DNA from: Limonium bicolor
Taxonomy: Eukaryota > Streptophyta > Magnoliopsida > Caryophyllales > Plumbaginaceae
DNA: 64,000 nucleotides
NCBI GenBank assembly: GCA_023374045.1
Contig: CM041779.1
Coordinates: 1,984,001 to 2,048,000 of the forward strand
Direction: 5' to 3'
Part shown: one piece after another, positions 35,440 through 47,163 of the stretch
How positions within the stretch are numbered: position 1 is the first letter of the stretch
Layout: the number at the start of each line of letters is the position of its first letter
Made by a program: the position numbers and the translations under genes
Notes under the pieces: generated by a model
What the model saw: the letters and a program-made list of their open reading frames with translations, nothing else
What the model was told of the DNA's origin: nothing
The model's database searches: none

Positions 35440-37980
35440 TTCATTAACCTTCGTTTTACGTATCAATAAAAATTTATTAGCACTTCCCCTGATGATTAAA
35501 AACATATTAATAGCCTTATGTAATCGTTTCCATCAGTATTTAAAAAATGACACTAACTGTTATATATCTTTTTCTTTGGTTGTTCTTATCGAATCATTGT
35601 GTATAATTTTCTTACAATTTATAAGTTTACAGAGCTTGACTAATTGATAAACCTGGAGGCTATTAACATTTGGAAACAATAAACTGAGTTGTTGGAGTCA
35701 ATTTTACGTATTTATTAAACCTTGATTTTTACGTATCCACGATAACTAGTAAACGTTTCCACTAATGATGTACACAACCTTCTATAATGGTTTCCATCGC
35801 TATAATATAAAAATGACACTAATTGTTATCTCTCTTTTACTTTGGTCATTCTTACCGAATTATCGTGTATAAGAATATTTTCTTACCATTAATCACTTTA
35901 CAGTGCTTGACTGACTGATAAATATGAAGGTTATAAACGTTTAGAAACGATAAACTGAGTTGTTGGAGTTGATTTTATGTATTCTTTTAACCTTGGTTTT
36001 TATGAATCCATGACAATTTATAAAGGTTTCCACTGGTGATTACAAACATGTACACAACCTTCTATAATTGTTTCTATAGAAAAAGATGACACTACCTATT
36101 ATATAAAGGAACGACATTAAACCATCCACTATAAATCCTAAAATAAGCCTTCGACGTTTTTAGCTATCCTAGGGTGATTTTTACGGTGTGGGGTAATCTT
36201 TTTGTAACTCGTTTTATACTTTATAATGTTGTCACTGACCCGATAGATTTTTTAGGGTTTGTGCACGGTTTAGGGTTTAGGGTCGTTAGACCCTAAACCC
36301 TTCAAGTACAAACCCTAAGATAAGTCTTCGACGTTTAATTTTAGCTATCCCAGGGTGGTTTTTAGGATGTGGGGTGTAGGGTAATATTTTTGTAACTCAT
36401 TTTATACCATCCAATCTTAACCTAAATATATCCATAACCTTGGTTTTACGTATCCACGATAATTTATTAATGTCTCCACTGGTGATTAGAAACATGTCCA
36501 CATCTTTGTATAATCGTTTCCATCACTATTTTCAAAAAGATGACAATAACTATTATATAAAGGAAACGACCTTAAACCATCCACTACAAAACCTAAAATA
36601 AGTCTTCAACGTTTAATTTTAGCTATCCTATGGTGGTTTTTAGGATGTGGGGTGTAGGGTAATCTTTTTGTAACTCATTCTATACCATCCACTCTTAACC
36701 TAAATATATCCATAACCTTGGTTTTACGTATCCACGATAATTTATTAACATTTCCACTAGTGATTAGAAACATGTCCACATCTTTGTATAATCGTTTCCA
36801 TCACTATTTTCAAAAAGATGACATTAACTATTATATAAAGGAAACGACCTTAAACCATCCACTACAAACCCTAAAATAAGTCTTCGACGTTTAATTTTAG
36901 CTATCCTAGGGTGGTTTTTAGGATATGGGGTGTAGGGTAATCTTTTTCTAACTCATTAATCCACTCTTAACCTAAATATATCCATAACCTTGGTTTTACG
37001 TATCCACGATAATTTATTAACGTTTCCACTGGTGATTAGAAATATGTCCACATCTTTGTATAATCGTTTCCATCACTATTTTCAAAAAGATGACAGTAAT
37101 TATTATATAAAGGAAACGACCTTAAACCATCCACTACAAACCCTAAAATAAGTCTTCGACGTTTAATTTTAGCTATCCTAGGGTGGTTTTTAGGATGTGG
37201 GGTGTAGGGTAATCTTTTTGTAACTCGTTCTATACTTTATAATGTTGTCAGTGACTCGGTAGTATTTCAGGGTTTGTGGTTTAGGGTTTATGGTTGTTAG
37301 ACCCTAAACCCTAAACCACAAACCCTAAAACTAGCCTTCAATGTTTTTAGCTATCCTTACTCCTAAGGTGGTTTTTAGGGTGTGGAGTGTATGGTAATTT
37401 TTTTGTAAATCGTTTTATACTTTACAATGTCATAAGTGACTCGACAAATTTTTAGAGTTTGTGAAACCCTCACCTACAAACCATAAAATAAGTCTACCAC
37501 GTTTTTAGCTACCCTAGGGTGGTTTTAGAGTGTGGGGTGTAGAGTAATTTTTTTGTAACTTGTTTTATACCATCCACTATAAACCTAAATATATCATTAA
37601 CCTTAGTTTTTACGTATCCACAATGATTTGTAAATGTTTCCACTTGTAATTAGAAACATGTACACATCTTTGTATAATCGTTTCCATCACCTTTTTTAAA
37701 AGATGACACTAATTGTAATATATATGTTCTCTTGGTTGTACATCGAATCATTTTGTATAACGATATTTTCTCAGCATTTATCAGTATATGGAGCTTAACT
37801 GATTGATAGACCTGAATTCTATAAATGTTTGGAAACGACGAGTTATTGGAGTTAATTTTACGTATTCATTCACCTTGATTTTTACATATCGATGACAATT
37901 TATAAATATTTTCGCTGATGATTAGAAACATGTACACAAACTTCTATAATTGTTTATAAAGAAAAAGATGACACTAAAAG
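35440..37980 (+). repeat. Satellite-like array, about 275-bp unit
   Basis: A segment reading AACCTTGGTTTTACGTATCC...GTTTCCACT(A/G)GTGATTAGAAACATGT...TAATCGTTTCCATCAC recurs about eight times. The best copies start GGAAACGACC at 36562, 36840 and 37112, so the local period is 272-278 bp; flanking units are longer and more diverged. Some units carry telomere-like TTTAGGG inverted repeats. No coding potential. Confidence 0.75.
37269..37326. repeat. Perfect 22-bp hairpin of telomere-like repeats
   Basis: Left arm 37269-37290 (AGGGTTTGTGGTTTAGGGTT plus TA) and right arm 37305-37326 are exact reverse complements around a 14-nt loop. A related shorter hairpin, GGGTTTAGGGTC with GACCCTAAACCC, is at 36273-36300 with a 4-nt loop. 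The arms are built from TTTAGGG, the plant telomere motif. Confidence 0.8.
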
Positions 37981-38789
37981 TTATATATATTTTTCTTTGG
38001 CAATTCTTGTCGGAACATTGTGTATAGGATTCATGATGTATACTCAATAAATATGACTTTATTATTCCTTTTATTTTGATTTTATATCTTTTCAATAGCT
38101 TATTTTATTTAAAGGTTATATGATGTCAGCACTTTTGTTCTCTATCTTATTTTTTCTAGAAACTATTCTTACATAAAGTCACTAACATATGACTCTAATG
38201 TATGTTATGACTTTATAGTTCGTTAATTTAAAAAAATTAATTATGCAAAAAAATTTATGCTACAAAGATTTATAGTTATTTGACTTATTATTTTTTATAT
38301 TAATTTATTTTTTAAAATTTTTTATTCAGTTGGATTAAGGTATGTATAATTGAAATGATGTATGTTCAACTTTTTGTATTTATGTAAATGACAAATATTA
38401 TTAGACAAAGAATATATTAATAATCATATGTATATAAGTACTAAGGCATATACTTACTGTATAATAAGCATTGTTAAAAAATACAAAAAGTTATAATACT
38501 AAAAAATTGATGCACAATCACAATAAGTCGTTGAGTGTATTCATATATTTGTAATCTGACCAAAATAAGAATTATCTACTTAATGGAAGTAACGGTAACA
38601 TATAATATTTTAAAACAAAAATCCGTATTCAATCTGCCAACATGTCAGAATTTTGCCTAAAAATGATTAGCTAATGATAACCATCCAATTTATTCACGTT
38701 GAGAAAAGAAAGTTCCGTCGCTGGACGGAAATATACCTTCCGTCACATAATCCTCCTGTATGTATCTGTGGTGGCCCTTTAAACTCTAA

Positions 38790-39647
38790 GGGTGCGTTCG
38801 TTAACGGCGGCCCAAATTCTGGGTCCATTAATGTCGTATTAATGTTGTGACAAAACGTCTAGATTAATTCCCCCCCATTGAATCCTGGTGTTCGTTTGAC
38901 GCTCTATGTAAGTAGAAGCAAAATACCAGTATACCCCTGAAATTGAACCATTTCCCGTGTGTGCTTTTTCTTCCATTGTGCTGTTTGCACTGCTCCTTCA
39001 ACGCCGAGAGAGACCGCGAGGTACAACTGTCGCTCTTCAACATTTGTCGCTCTTCAACATTGATACATATTTTCTTCTACGCAGAATTCAGCAACCAGAC
39101 CTCACTGTGTCTTCTCCCACGTATCACTTCAATCTTCCCCAAACTTCTCATCCTGATCTTTCTCTCTCTCGTTCTTCCCCAATATCCATCTCTCTGAATT
39201 CATCCCCAATTCAATTCAACAAATCAAAACCCTATCTGTACTGTCCCTCCCTTCTCAGACCATTCCTCTCTCTTCTCTACCACGTGTTTTTTCCTTTCCG
39301 TCTTCATCCTGGGTATCCCTTCTCATTGGGTGGGTGGATTAGATCAGTTGCAGCTTCTTCAATGTTACTCTTGGAGTGAATGTTCTTCAATGTTGTACCG
39401 GTGAATTTTGTTCACGGGTATGGGGTATTGAATACGGGACACAGAAATAAAAAAGCAGGAGTAGTCATGTAAAATGTCAAAAGGTTGGGGAGCTTATTTT
39501 TGAAACGCATGGAAAGTAACATCTATCATAAATGTCATCCACCCACGTTTTGCTACTACATATCACCGATACGTCTCATCAAACCTTTATCTTTAATACT
39601 ACACATTAATGTAAATTTGGGGGTTAATGCCGTTAACGAACGCTCCC
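38790..39647. mobile_element. Harbinger/Tourist-type MITE A (858 bp)
   Basis: Inverted termini GGGTGCGTTCGTTAACGG and its near-complement ending CGAACGCTCCC, flanked by TAA (38787-38789, 39648-39650). The 3-bp duplication and G-rich termini fit PIF/Harbinger. The pyrimidine-rich interior gives a 140-codon frame (38957-39379) with no recognisable domain, which I do not call a gene. Confidence 0.7.
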
Positions 39648-39650
39648 TAA

Positions 39651-40727
39651 ATTACCGTATGCGGTGACCTTCTCTTTTTTTTCTAAATTTTTCTTTTTTT
39701 TTATTTTGCCAAAACCCTCAATTCTCTCGGTGTGAGTCACTCACTCCTCCATCTCTCTCTCAGTTTCTTCCTTCACTGAAACCTAACCAGCGAGCTATGC
39801 CCATCCTGAAGAGAAACTAGCGAGCTGCGTTCATCTCTCTCTCAGCTTTTTTTTTTCTTTTTCTGCATTATTTTCATTTCTTTCTCAAAGTTCATCCTTC
39901 CTCTGCACCAGATTCCAGCAGCGAACAAGGAACCAACATATCTACGCATTCTTTCATTCTCTTCTTGTTCAGGTGCTGCATATCACGGTTTATAAAATTC
40001 AAGTGGAGGTAAGGCTTTGCTGGTTCTTCTTTGATTTTCTTTCCATATCCTTTGTTCTAATCTGAAATCTAAATGAGCCCTACCTCTACCATGTTCCTCT
40101 GTTCAAGTTCTGATAATCAAAATCAGAGAGGGAAATGATGTGGTGTTTAATTTCTGGTTCCAACCGATATATTGGGTGAGTTTTTTTTTTCTTCTATTTC
40201 AAACTAGTTCCCAGTTTCAATGGTATCTACTCCACACATTCTCTTATTCTGTCTCTATTTCTAAGGGGCGAAGTCAGGAAATATTTATAAGGGGCAAGAT
40301 TTTTTTTAATAATATTAATTAATATTTTAAAATTAATTTTAAATTTTAAATTAATATAAATTTTCAATACTTATAATTATATTTAAAATTGATATTGGAT
40401 ATTAAATTTGACAAAAAAATTAAGATAAAACTTAAATATAAAGATTAACATATAAATAAGTTTGTTTTACTTTTTTTTCAAATTTTTTAAAATTGGTATA
40501 CTAAGTTATATGTTAATGCATTTAATATAGAAAATTAGTTCTAAACTAGTTTTTTTTTCTAAAAACTTCTTCTAAAAGTTATTGGAGTAATTTTAATATT
40601 ATTTTAATTTACAAAATCTTTAATAAAAAAACTAAAACATTTGTATTATGGATATAAGGGTATATCATTACTAAGAGTGACATAATAATCTGTTTTACTT
40701 TAGACTATATTGCTAAAATAAGAATAT
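39651..40727 (+). other. Gene-leader-like non-coding stretch
   Basis: CT-rich leader-like sequence around 39700-40130 (TCTCTCTCTCAG, AACCCTCAATTCTC) contains splice-donor-like GGAGGTAAGG near 40005 and TGGGTGAGT near 40172. It resembles a plant 5' UTR with an intron. No CDS of useful length follows; from about 40265 the sequence turns AT-rich. It could be a captured gene end, or chance. Confidence 0.3.
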
Positions 40728-40730
40728 TAA

Positions 40731-40891
40731 GGCTTCGTTCGCCTTTGGTATATTTGATAGCATATTTGTGGCATAAATGGGTGGGTCCCACGTGGTGCTA
40801 CATTCTACTCCAATAATATACTGTCACATATAAAGCAACTGTAAAACAGTCAGACCAAAATAATTACAAAACAGTCATGTCGAACAAAGCT
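40731..40891. mobile_element. Harbinger-type MITE B (161 bp)
   Basis: Termini GGCTTCGTTCG and, complemented, AGCTTTGTTCG, with TAA on both sides (40728-40730, 40892-40894). Small, AT-rich, non-coding. Confidence 0.55.
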
Positions 40892-41153
40892 TAAGAGTTT
40901 TCTTATCTAATATCGACTAAAAAAATGATTTTTACAATATAATTCTAAAACAAATATTACATATTAATAGAAATTAAATTGATAATAAATAAAACTTAGT
41001 AATATCATGTGACATTTTACAAAATGTTACGGGGCGAATAAATATCTATTAACATAAATAAATTATATAACAATACAGCTAGAATTAATTTAAAAATGTA
41101 CTCGAGGGAGTTGGGGGCCGCACACCCACCAGCCCCCTTGTCTCCGCCGCTGG

Positions 41154-41234
41154 AAAGAAGGCCAACCGCTTGATAACCTGGCAAACAGTAGGAATGTTCC
41201 TGCAATGGTGTACATTCGGGACTTCCTTTTTCAT
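41154..41234 (+). other. Possible captured exon fragment
   Basis: A 27-codon open stretch reads KEGQPLDNLANSRNVPAMVY, continuing IRDFLFH, directly followed by a splice-donor-like GTGAGC at 41235. Its composition is that of an ordinary globular protein, unlike the surrounding AT-rich DNA. I do not recognise the family. The fragment is short, so chance is possible. Confidence 0.25.
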
Positions 41235-41565
41235 GTGAGCTATTCCTAATCATGGTTTCTGATTTCTTTACTATCTGTACAATGGTCCTCTCCGTATTTA
41301 TAGATTATTCACTGCCTATCACTCGCAGTATATTGATTGCTCTTTTTTTCTACCCTCATTCAATTGAATTCATTTTTTTTTCTTCATCTTTCTTTTCTCT
41401 CTGTGCCAGAGCTGCTGTTGGTGTGCTCTTCTGCTGTTTCGTAATTATTGTATTCTTTGCTGCCTGTAAGAACTCAACCTAGTTACACTAGGCTAAACAC
41501 AACGACAGACCCAGGGAGATAACCAATTATCGTAAATGGTGAGGTAAACTTAAAACTTAGGTTAA

Positions 41566-41751
41566 GGTCCCGTTCGTTTTCCGCGAAACAAAGATTAAGC
41601 TGCTTTCTTTTAAAAAATAGAACAAGTGTCAAGTTCTCATTTGATCTAACATTTACTAAAGGTGATATGTAAAACCATGATTGGTTAACCGGAGACGCCT
41701 CTATCACAACGCAGCAAACCCTGCGTTTGCAGGTCGCCAGCGAACGGCGCC
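41566..41751. mobile_element. Harbinger-type MITE C (186 bp)
   Basis: Termini GGTCCCGTTCG and, complemented, GGCGCCGTTCG, flanked by TAA at 41563-41565 and 41752-41754. Its right-hand TAA is also the left-hand TAA of MITE D. Confidence 0.6.
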
Positions 41752-41754
41752 TAA

Positions 41755-41973
41755 GGGTGCGTTCGTTAGTGATGGGTGGTAAATGTTCCAAAAGCTTGGT
41801 TTTGGTGCTTTTTGATAAAGCTATATGTAGTTAACTAATTGCAAATTGACACCTCTACTATAGTTACTTTTGTGGGTCCATTTATTTGTCTCCACCAAAT
41901 CACAAAGTGACACTTGTCCTAGCACTTTTACAAAACTACATTAATTCGCTGCATGCAGTGAAAGAACGCACCC
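41755..41973. mobile_element. Harbinger-type MITE D (219 bp)
   Basis: Termini GGGTGCGTTCGTTAG and, complemented, GGGTGCGTTCTTTCAC, flanked by TAA (41752-41754, 41974-41976). Its terminus matches MITE A, so the two probably share a transposase source. Confidence 0.75.
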
Positions 41974-42676
41974 TAAGATTAGAGTAATTTGAAGATTAAT
42001 CGAAGATTAAGATTTTTGTTTAAGGCTTATGTGTTAAAGGAAGTGGTATCCATACTAAGGCTGAGGAAACCTTGGATCTGTACACCTGGTTTTTTAGAGT
42101 TGTGGAGAGCAATTTGTTTCGGTGGTGTTTGCATGTAATGGGTGATATGATTTTTGGTGGTTAAGTGCTAATTTACGGTCAGATTACGAAACAAGTGAGT
42201 TAAAAGGATTTTTATAGTTTTGTTTGTAAATGTTTAAATTAGGTACAGACTATCACAAAAACATGTTACTAAAAAGTTGCTAATTGGATATGGAATATAT
42301 TTGGTGGCTGGTTGTTGGTGTATAAGAGGGGAATGGAAAACCCCGAAGTGTTAAGAGAATATTACAGTATTAAGTGCAAGCAAGGAGTTAAAGGGTTGTG
42401 AATCAGTTGGTGTTAAGGCTTGTAAAGAAGATAGTATAAATCATATAGGTTGATCTGATATGTAAGCTTAAGGATTTTGTTAAGGTGGCCTACTGCATCT
42501 GATGCAAAACGATGGGAATGAGTAGTCATTCCAATTAATAAGTTATTAGATGATAATAGTAATGATTTATAAAACGAGTTAGCAGGCTGCAGATGAAAAG
42601 GATAATTAACCACTAAAGAAAAGGAATATTTCCTAACCTAAGTTATTAGGTTGTTTGGTGGGTAGGATCCGAGTTA

Positions 42677-44166
42677 GGCAAATTCGTACACACGGCGGTA
42701 CCGTGCACAACCGTGCGACCCTTGTGACATGGCATCCAGTCAGCAGCTGACTGGGTTATTTTGTTGACTGGGTTTGCTTTTTTTATTATATTAATTTTAA
42801 ATGATTGTAACTTTTAATATATAAGTCCAATAAAAAAAAAATATATCATTGTTCATCTAAATTCAAGCTCTTCAAACAAGACCATCATGGTATGTTTTGA
42901 CAAACTTTGAAAAAAAACTTATTTTTACATATGTATGATGATAAACTAAAATCATATATGATTCATTTAGTTTTGATATATGATTCATTAAAATTGATAT
43001 TATGATTCATTAACTAATAAATAGTGAATCAGATTACAAATTTTGAACCGATAAAAATCATTATTGTTTTAGTGTATTATTATTGTTGTATTAAATCTTA
43101 TATGGTGAATCATGTATTTTTTATGTATCAAATTGTTTTGTGTGTTTGTATTATTGTTAAAATTTTTTCTTTTTATACTACCTCCGTCCCGTCATAAGTG
43201 TCTTGTTTGCTTTTGGCACGTTTTTCCACCTCAATATTAAACATATAAAGTAAAATAATTTTAATAAAACTAAATTTTGTATTATATAGTTTATCATGTA
43301 AGGAATCATATGCAAAAATTAAATTTTCAAAATTAATTTATCTTATATGTTAAAAATTGAAGTCAAACGACATGTCCAATAGTAAATAGGACGGTAGGTG
43401 GGACGTGGGGTATGTGATTGATGATTCACTAAAATGATGTTATGATTCATTAAACTTGATATTATGATTCATTGAAATGGTGTTATGATTCATTGAAATT
43501 GGTGTTATGATCATTAACTAATAAGTGGTGAATTAGATAACACTCCGGAACCGATAAAAAATCATTATTGTTTTTAGTGTATTATTATTGTATTGTAATA
43601 TATTTTATAACTTACATGGTGAATGATGTATTTTTCTTACGTACCAAATATGTTTTGTATTGTATTATTGTTTAAATTTTTATTTATATGTTACTGATGA
43701 TACACTAAAATGATGTTATGATTCATTACATTTGATATTATGATTCATTGAAATTGGTATTATGATTATGATTCATTAATAAGTGGTGAATTAGGTAACA
43801 AACTTTGGATCAAATACTAAACCATTATTGTTTTGTGGTGTATTATTAGTGTATATGGGTATTTTAAACTGTATGTGGTGAATCATAAGTGTTGTTGATA
43901 TGTACATATAACTAGCATAAATTTTAAAACTTGTCAAAACATATTCATGATTGGTCTTGTTTTAAAGAGCTTGAATTTAGATGAACAATGGTACAAAATT
44001 TTTTTATTTTGGACTTATATTTTAAAAGTTATGACTATTTAAAGTTAATACAATATTATACCATTTTATTATACCACATAGCAGTCCAGTCAGCTTAGTG
44101 ACTGGACTGCCACATATACTGCCGTACCATGATGGGAATAAACCCTTCCGCACCATCTACCGTCTG
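42677..44166. mobile_element. Mutator-like element, non-autonomous (1.49 kb)
   Basis: A perfect 9-bp duplication TCCGAGTTA (42668-42676, 44167-44175) defines the ends. Long inverted arms of about 250 bp pair 42690-42920 with 43890-44150, including TTGTTCATCTAAATTCAAGC and its complement and the CAGTCAG...CTGACTGG boxes. The outermost 30 bases are diverged. The middle is a tandem repeat of about 270 bp rich in TTATGATTCATT. No transposase. Confidence 0.75.
43178..43402. mobile_element. Stowaway-like MITE
   Basis: Starts CTACCTCCGTCCCGTCATAAGTG, close to the CTCCCTCCGTCCC start of plant Stowaway (Tc1/mariner) MITEs, and ends GGACGGTAGGTGGGA as a degenerate complement. A TA precedes it, but the right-hand TA is not evident. 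It separates the first two 270-bp repeats of the Mutator-like element. Confidence 0.45.
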
Positions 44167-44175
44167 TCCGAGTTA

Positions 44176-47158
44176 ATAGGTTAAACTTAAGTTGTTAGTT
44201 TGGATTATTAGAGTTTTGGAGATTAATGTGCAATGAGCGTTGGTGATAGACTTAAAATAATTAAGGAATTAATATGCAAATAATCATAGTTGACCGTGTT
44301 TTGTTGGTGAAGAAACAATTAGTTGAGATTTTTAAGTTTCGGCGCTATGATGTGTAAGTGTGTAATAAATTTTAAAATGGAATAATAGGATTGATTTAAT
44401 GGATTTTTAACAATTAAGAAATATTGGGTAAATTGGTATTAATTTGATAAGAGTGAAGATTAAATGATTAATTAGTAAATTGGTAAGTTGTAAATAGGAT
44501 TAATAACTTATTAGTTTAGGAGATAGATTAAATTGATGTAGGTCTAAATTGACGTGAAGAAAAGAGGCATGTAAGAGACGGTGTTAAGTAAAAAAAAAAA
44601 TTCTCCCATAATTCTACTCTTATGCTTCAGAGTTTAAACCTTACCTTCCCTCAAATCTTTCACGTCCATATTTTACTGAAAGCTTCTAATTATAATAATA
44701 AAAGTTAGTTTTGTCATCATCAGTGAAATATGCACTGTATAATATACTTTTACGAGTAGATATGTACCAGTATGTGGACATACTATTTAAAAATAAAACT
44801 AATCAACAGTCTCATGGTTTGTACAAGTAAGGACAAGTCGTGATTCACTATTACAATATAAATTTTGATAATTTGCCCTCTTCTTTGGATCATTATAATG
44901 TTACAGACGAGCAAATATATATATACATGCAAGTTTCTTCGTTTGAAAATGACAGATGAAATAAATCTCGGTTAATGTTAAATTATACATATACACGTGT
45001 AATTGCACTAAACGAATACATACATATATATATATGTGTGTGGCCATGTAACACTGAGTATATATATATATATATATACACTTATTATAGTATAAAGAGT
45101 TACACAAATAATGTAATTATATCATTCAAGAAATTATATTGTGGATTATATAATAGTGTTGACTTATACATGATGACAAGTCAACCAAATTGACCAAGAG
45201 GGTCAAGTTGACCAACTCACAATAAGAAGAGAACTTTAAATACCAAAGGCTATAAATACTTAAAGGTCAATGATATTGAATATCATATAGTAACAATGTC
45301 TACAAGCATATGAATATGTATATGCATACTTGTATATATACAAATATATATTGAAGGATAAATGAGATGATATATATATACATATATATGAATTTAAAAT
45401 CCTAGGTTGTAACATAATACAACATGTTAGTTACTAACATACTTAATGGATTAAATAACTAATCCTGAAGTTGTTTAAGAACCCAAGTAACGATGATTGA
45501 TTAATCACGGGGTTAATACCGAGGGGATTAGCGGTTATATGGGATACCGAGTCAGTTGAATGATAGTAAATTAATACTTATCAATATGTTTCAGAGATAC
45601 GAGATAGGAGCTTCGAGCTACGAGCTATACGAGAGTAGAGGACAAGTGTGATACGTCACGCTAGCATTGTTCAACGGTGAACGGTATGTGAATGTGTGGT
45701 CTGAAAGCTCCAAGGATTTCCTTGGGTTCCGGACGTAATTGTGTGCTTGCATGTCAGATAAATAAATGTTATGCATGTGTTTGTATGTGTTTATGTTTTC
45801 CAATCGTCGAAGCGTTTATTAACTGTGTGCGTACGTCGTTCGGACTTGTGATATCAATTATCACCTAACTGTTATGAACTATTAGGAGAGGGACTCCACT
45901 TATCATCTTATGAGAGTGAAATACTCCTAACAGTACTAAGTGAGGAACTTAGTTTAGAGACCCGGTATTAACCGTCTCTAGAGCGATGACTCGACTTTTG
46001 AACATCACCTAGTAGACTTCTAGGTTGCGTGTAAGACCCGATAGGGCATCCAATAAAAATGTGTTTTCTTCAATAACGAGATTGAATTTCCAGGAGACTA
46101 ATTAAAATACGCTAACTTATGATAGTGTGATAATTAATTAATGAAAAAGTGTTTAATAAATCTTGGTATGCATACGTCCCAACAGGTAGTGATCACTAGA
46201 GTTCTAACACCCGTTTAGGGTCTACTCTTGTTTATCTAACGAGCCGGATACGATCGTTAGTCGGAATGTGCTACCGTGGGCACCATACCATGGCTTCGAC
46301 CACATGGACATCTACCACTGTAGATCAGTAAGCCCTTCTACTCACTATAGTTGGCACCAGACTATTGTTCAAGTTATAAATGTGTGAGGCTAAACGGGAA
46401 TTTGTCTTTAACATGGCACCCGTATGTTAATGTGAGATTGTTGGAAGCGGGGATTCATGTGATGGAAATAAACAAGTGAGACTAATTGGACTCCAGCTAA
46501 CTCTTACCTAGTCGTCGATTCGAATTTAATTATTCTGTTATGAATGTCGTAATAGCATGTCTTGATGTGTGAATGTTTGAATACCTGTTGTGTGTTTTAA
46601 TTCCATATTTACAGCTATGTTATAAGCATGTAAACGGTACAGCATGAAACGAACCCCATATTAATCAAGATAGCTAAAACGACCTAAGTGGCCTAAAGGG
46701 TCTAGGATCACATTTAGCATACCAGCAGTTGGTTGAGCCTTTATGGCACCACATTACAAGACTTGATCGAGCTATGAAGCTCGGAGTGCGGGACTTCGGG
46801 TAGTCAACGACATTATTTATTTATTTATTGCACCTTCAGAATTAGTTTATTTTCAGTACGATGTAAACATTAGGATTATCTTAGATGCTCACTTACCTTA
46901 TGTATTAGTTTAGACTTAGGATGATGTAGTATATATCTCGTTCATCACTGCGGTTAGTTAATGTCGATGTTTTGTTTTATTCCTTTTCTGCTTCTTTACT
47001 CGCATGGGCAAGTAATGGCATGTGACACCCCAAGTGAGAATTATTAGTGTTGCATGTGACACCCAAGTGAGAATTATTAGTGTTTAACTTTCGCTGTAAG
47101 ACGTCTTTGATTATGCTACGAGAGTGATTATTACGAGCTTATTGTGAGGGGTGTTACA
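44176..47158 (+). other. Distal part of element II
   Basis: About 3 kb of AT-rich non-coding sequence with the same order of landmarks as element I from about 16.5 to 19.6 kb: a CCGTGGGCACC/CCGTGGGTGACC segment, a TCACTGCGGTTAG segment, TCGCATGGGC(G/A)AGTAA, GTGACACCC, and the terminal GGGGTGTTACA. TA microsatellites lie at 45015-45080. No gene. Confidence 0.6.
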
Positions 47159-47163
47159 AAAAC

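Larger units (their letters stand above)
34621..38759. mobile_element. Inverted-repeat-bounded non-coding element
   Basis: GTGACGGAAGGT...TTTCCGTCC...GACGGA at 34641-34672 is mirrored at 38714-38746. A weaker match extends outward (GGGGATATG and, complemented, GGAGGATTATG). The direct repeat ATGTATC at 34614-34620 and 38760-38766 could be the target duplication; with mismatched flanks it could be part of an 8- or 9-bp one, which would suit hAT or Mutator. No transposase. The content is AT-rich and dominated by satellite-like repeats. Confidence 0.5.
27257..47158 (+). mobile_element. Element II: nested non-coding LTR-type insertion
   Basis: Starts TGAAATACCCC and ends GGGGTGTTACA like element I, and is flanked by ACAAC (27252-27256) and AAAAC (47159-47163), a 5-bp duplication with one mutation. 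It is 19.9 kb long but swollen by later insertions; removing those I can delimit leaves about 6.6 kb. Its last 3 kb aligns with the last 3 kb of element I, including TCGCATGGGC(G/A)AGTAA and the GTGACACCC segments. No coding frame of its own. Confidence 0.7.

Noticed and set aside
38943..39379. 84- and 140-codon overlapping ORFs in MITE A
   Set aside because: Pyrimidine-rich DNA gives L-, S-, P- and F-rich frames in more than one phase. No motif; lies wholly inside a MITE.
40265..41152. Possible transposon with GGGGCGAAGTCAGG and CTTGTCTCCGCCGCTGG ends
   Set aside because: The inverted match is weak and no target duplication is visible, so I did not call boundaries.
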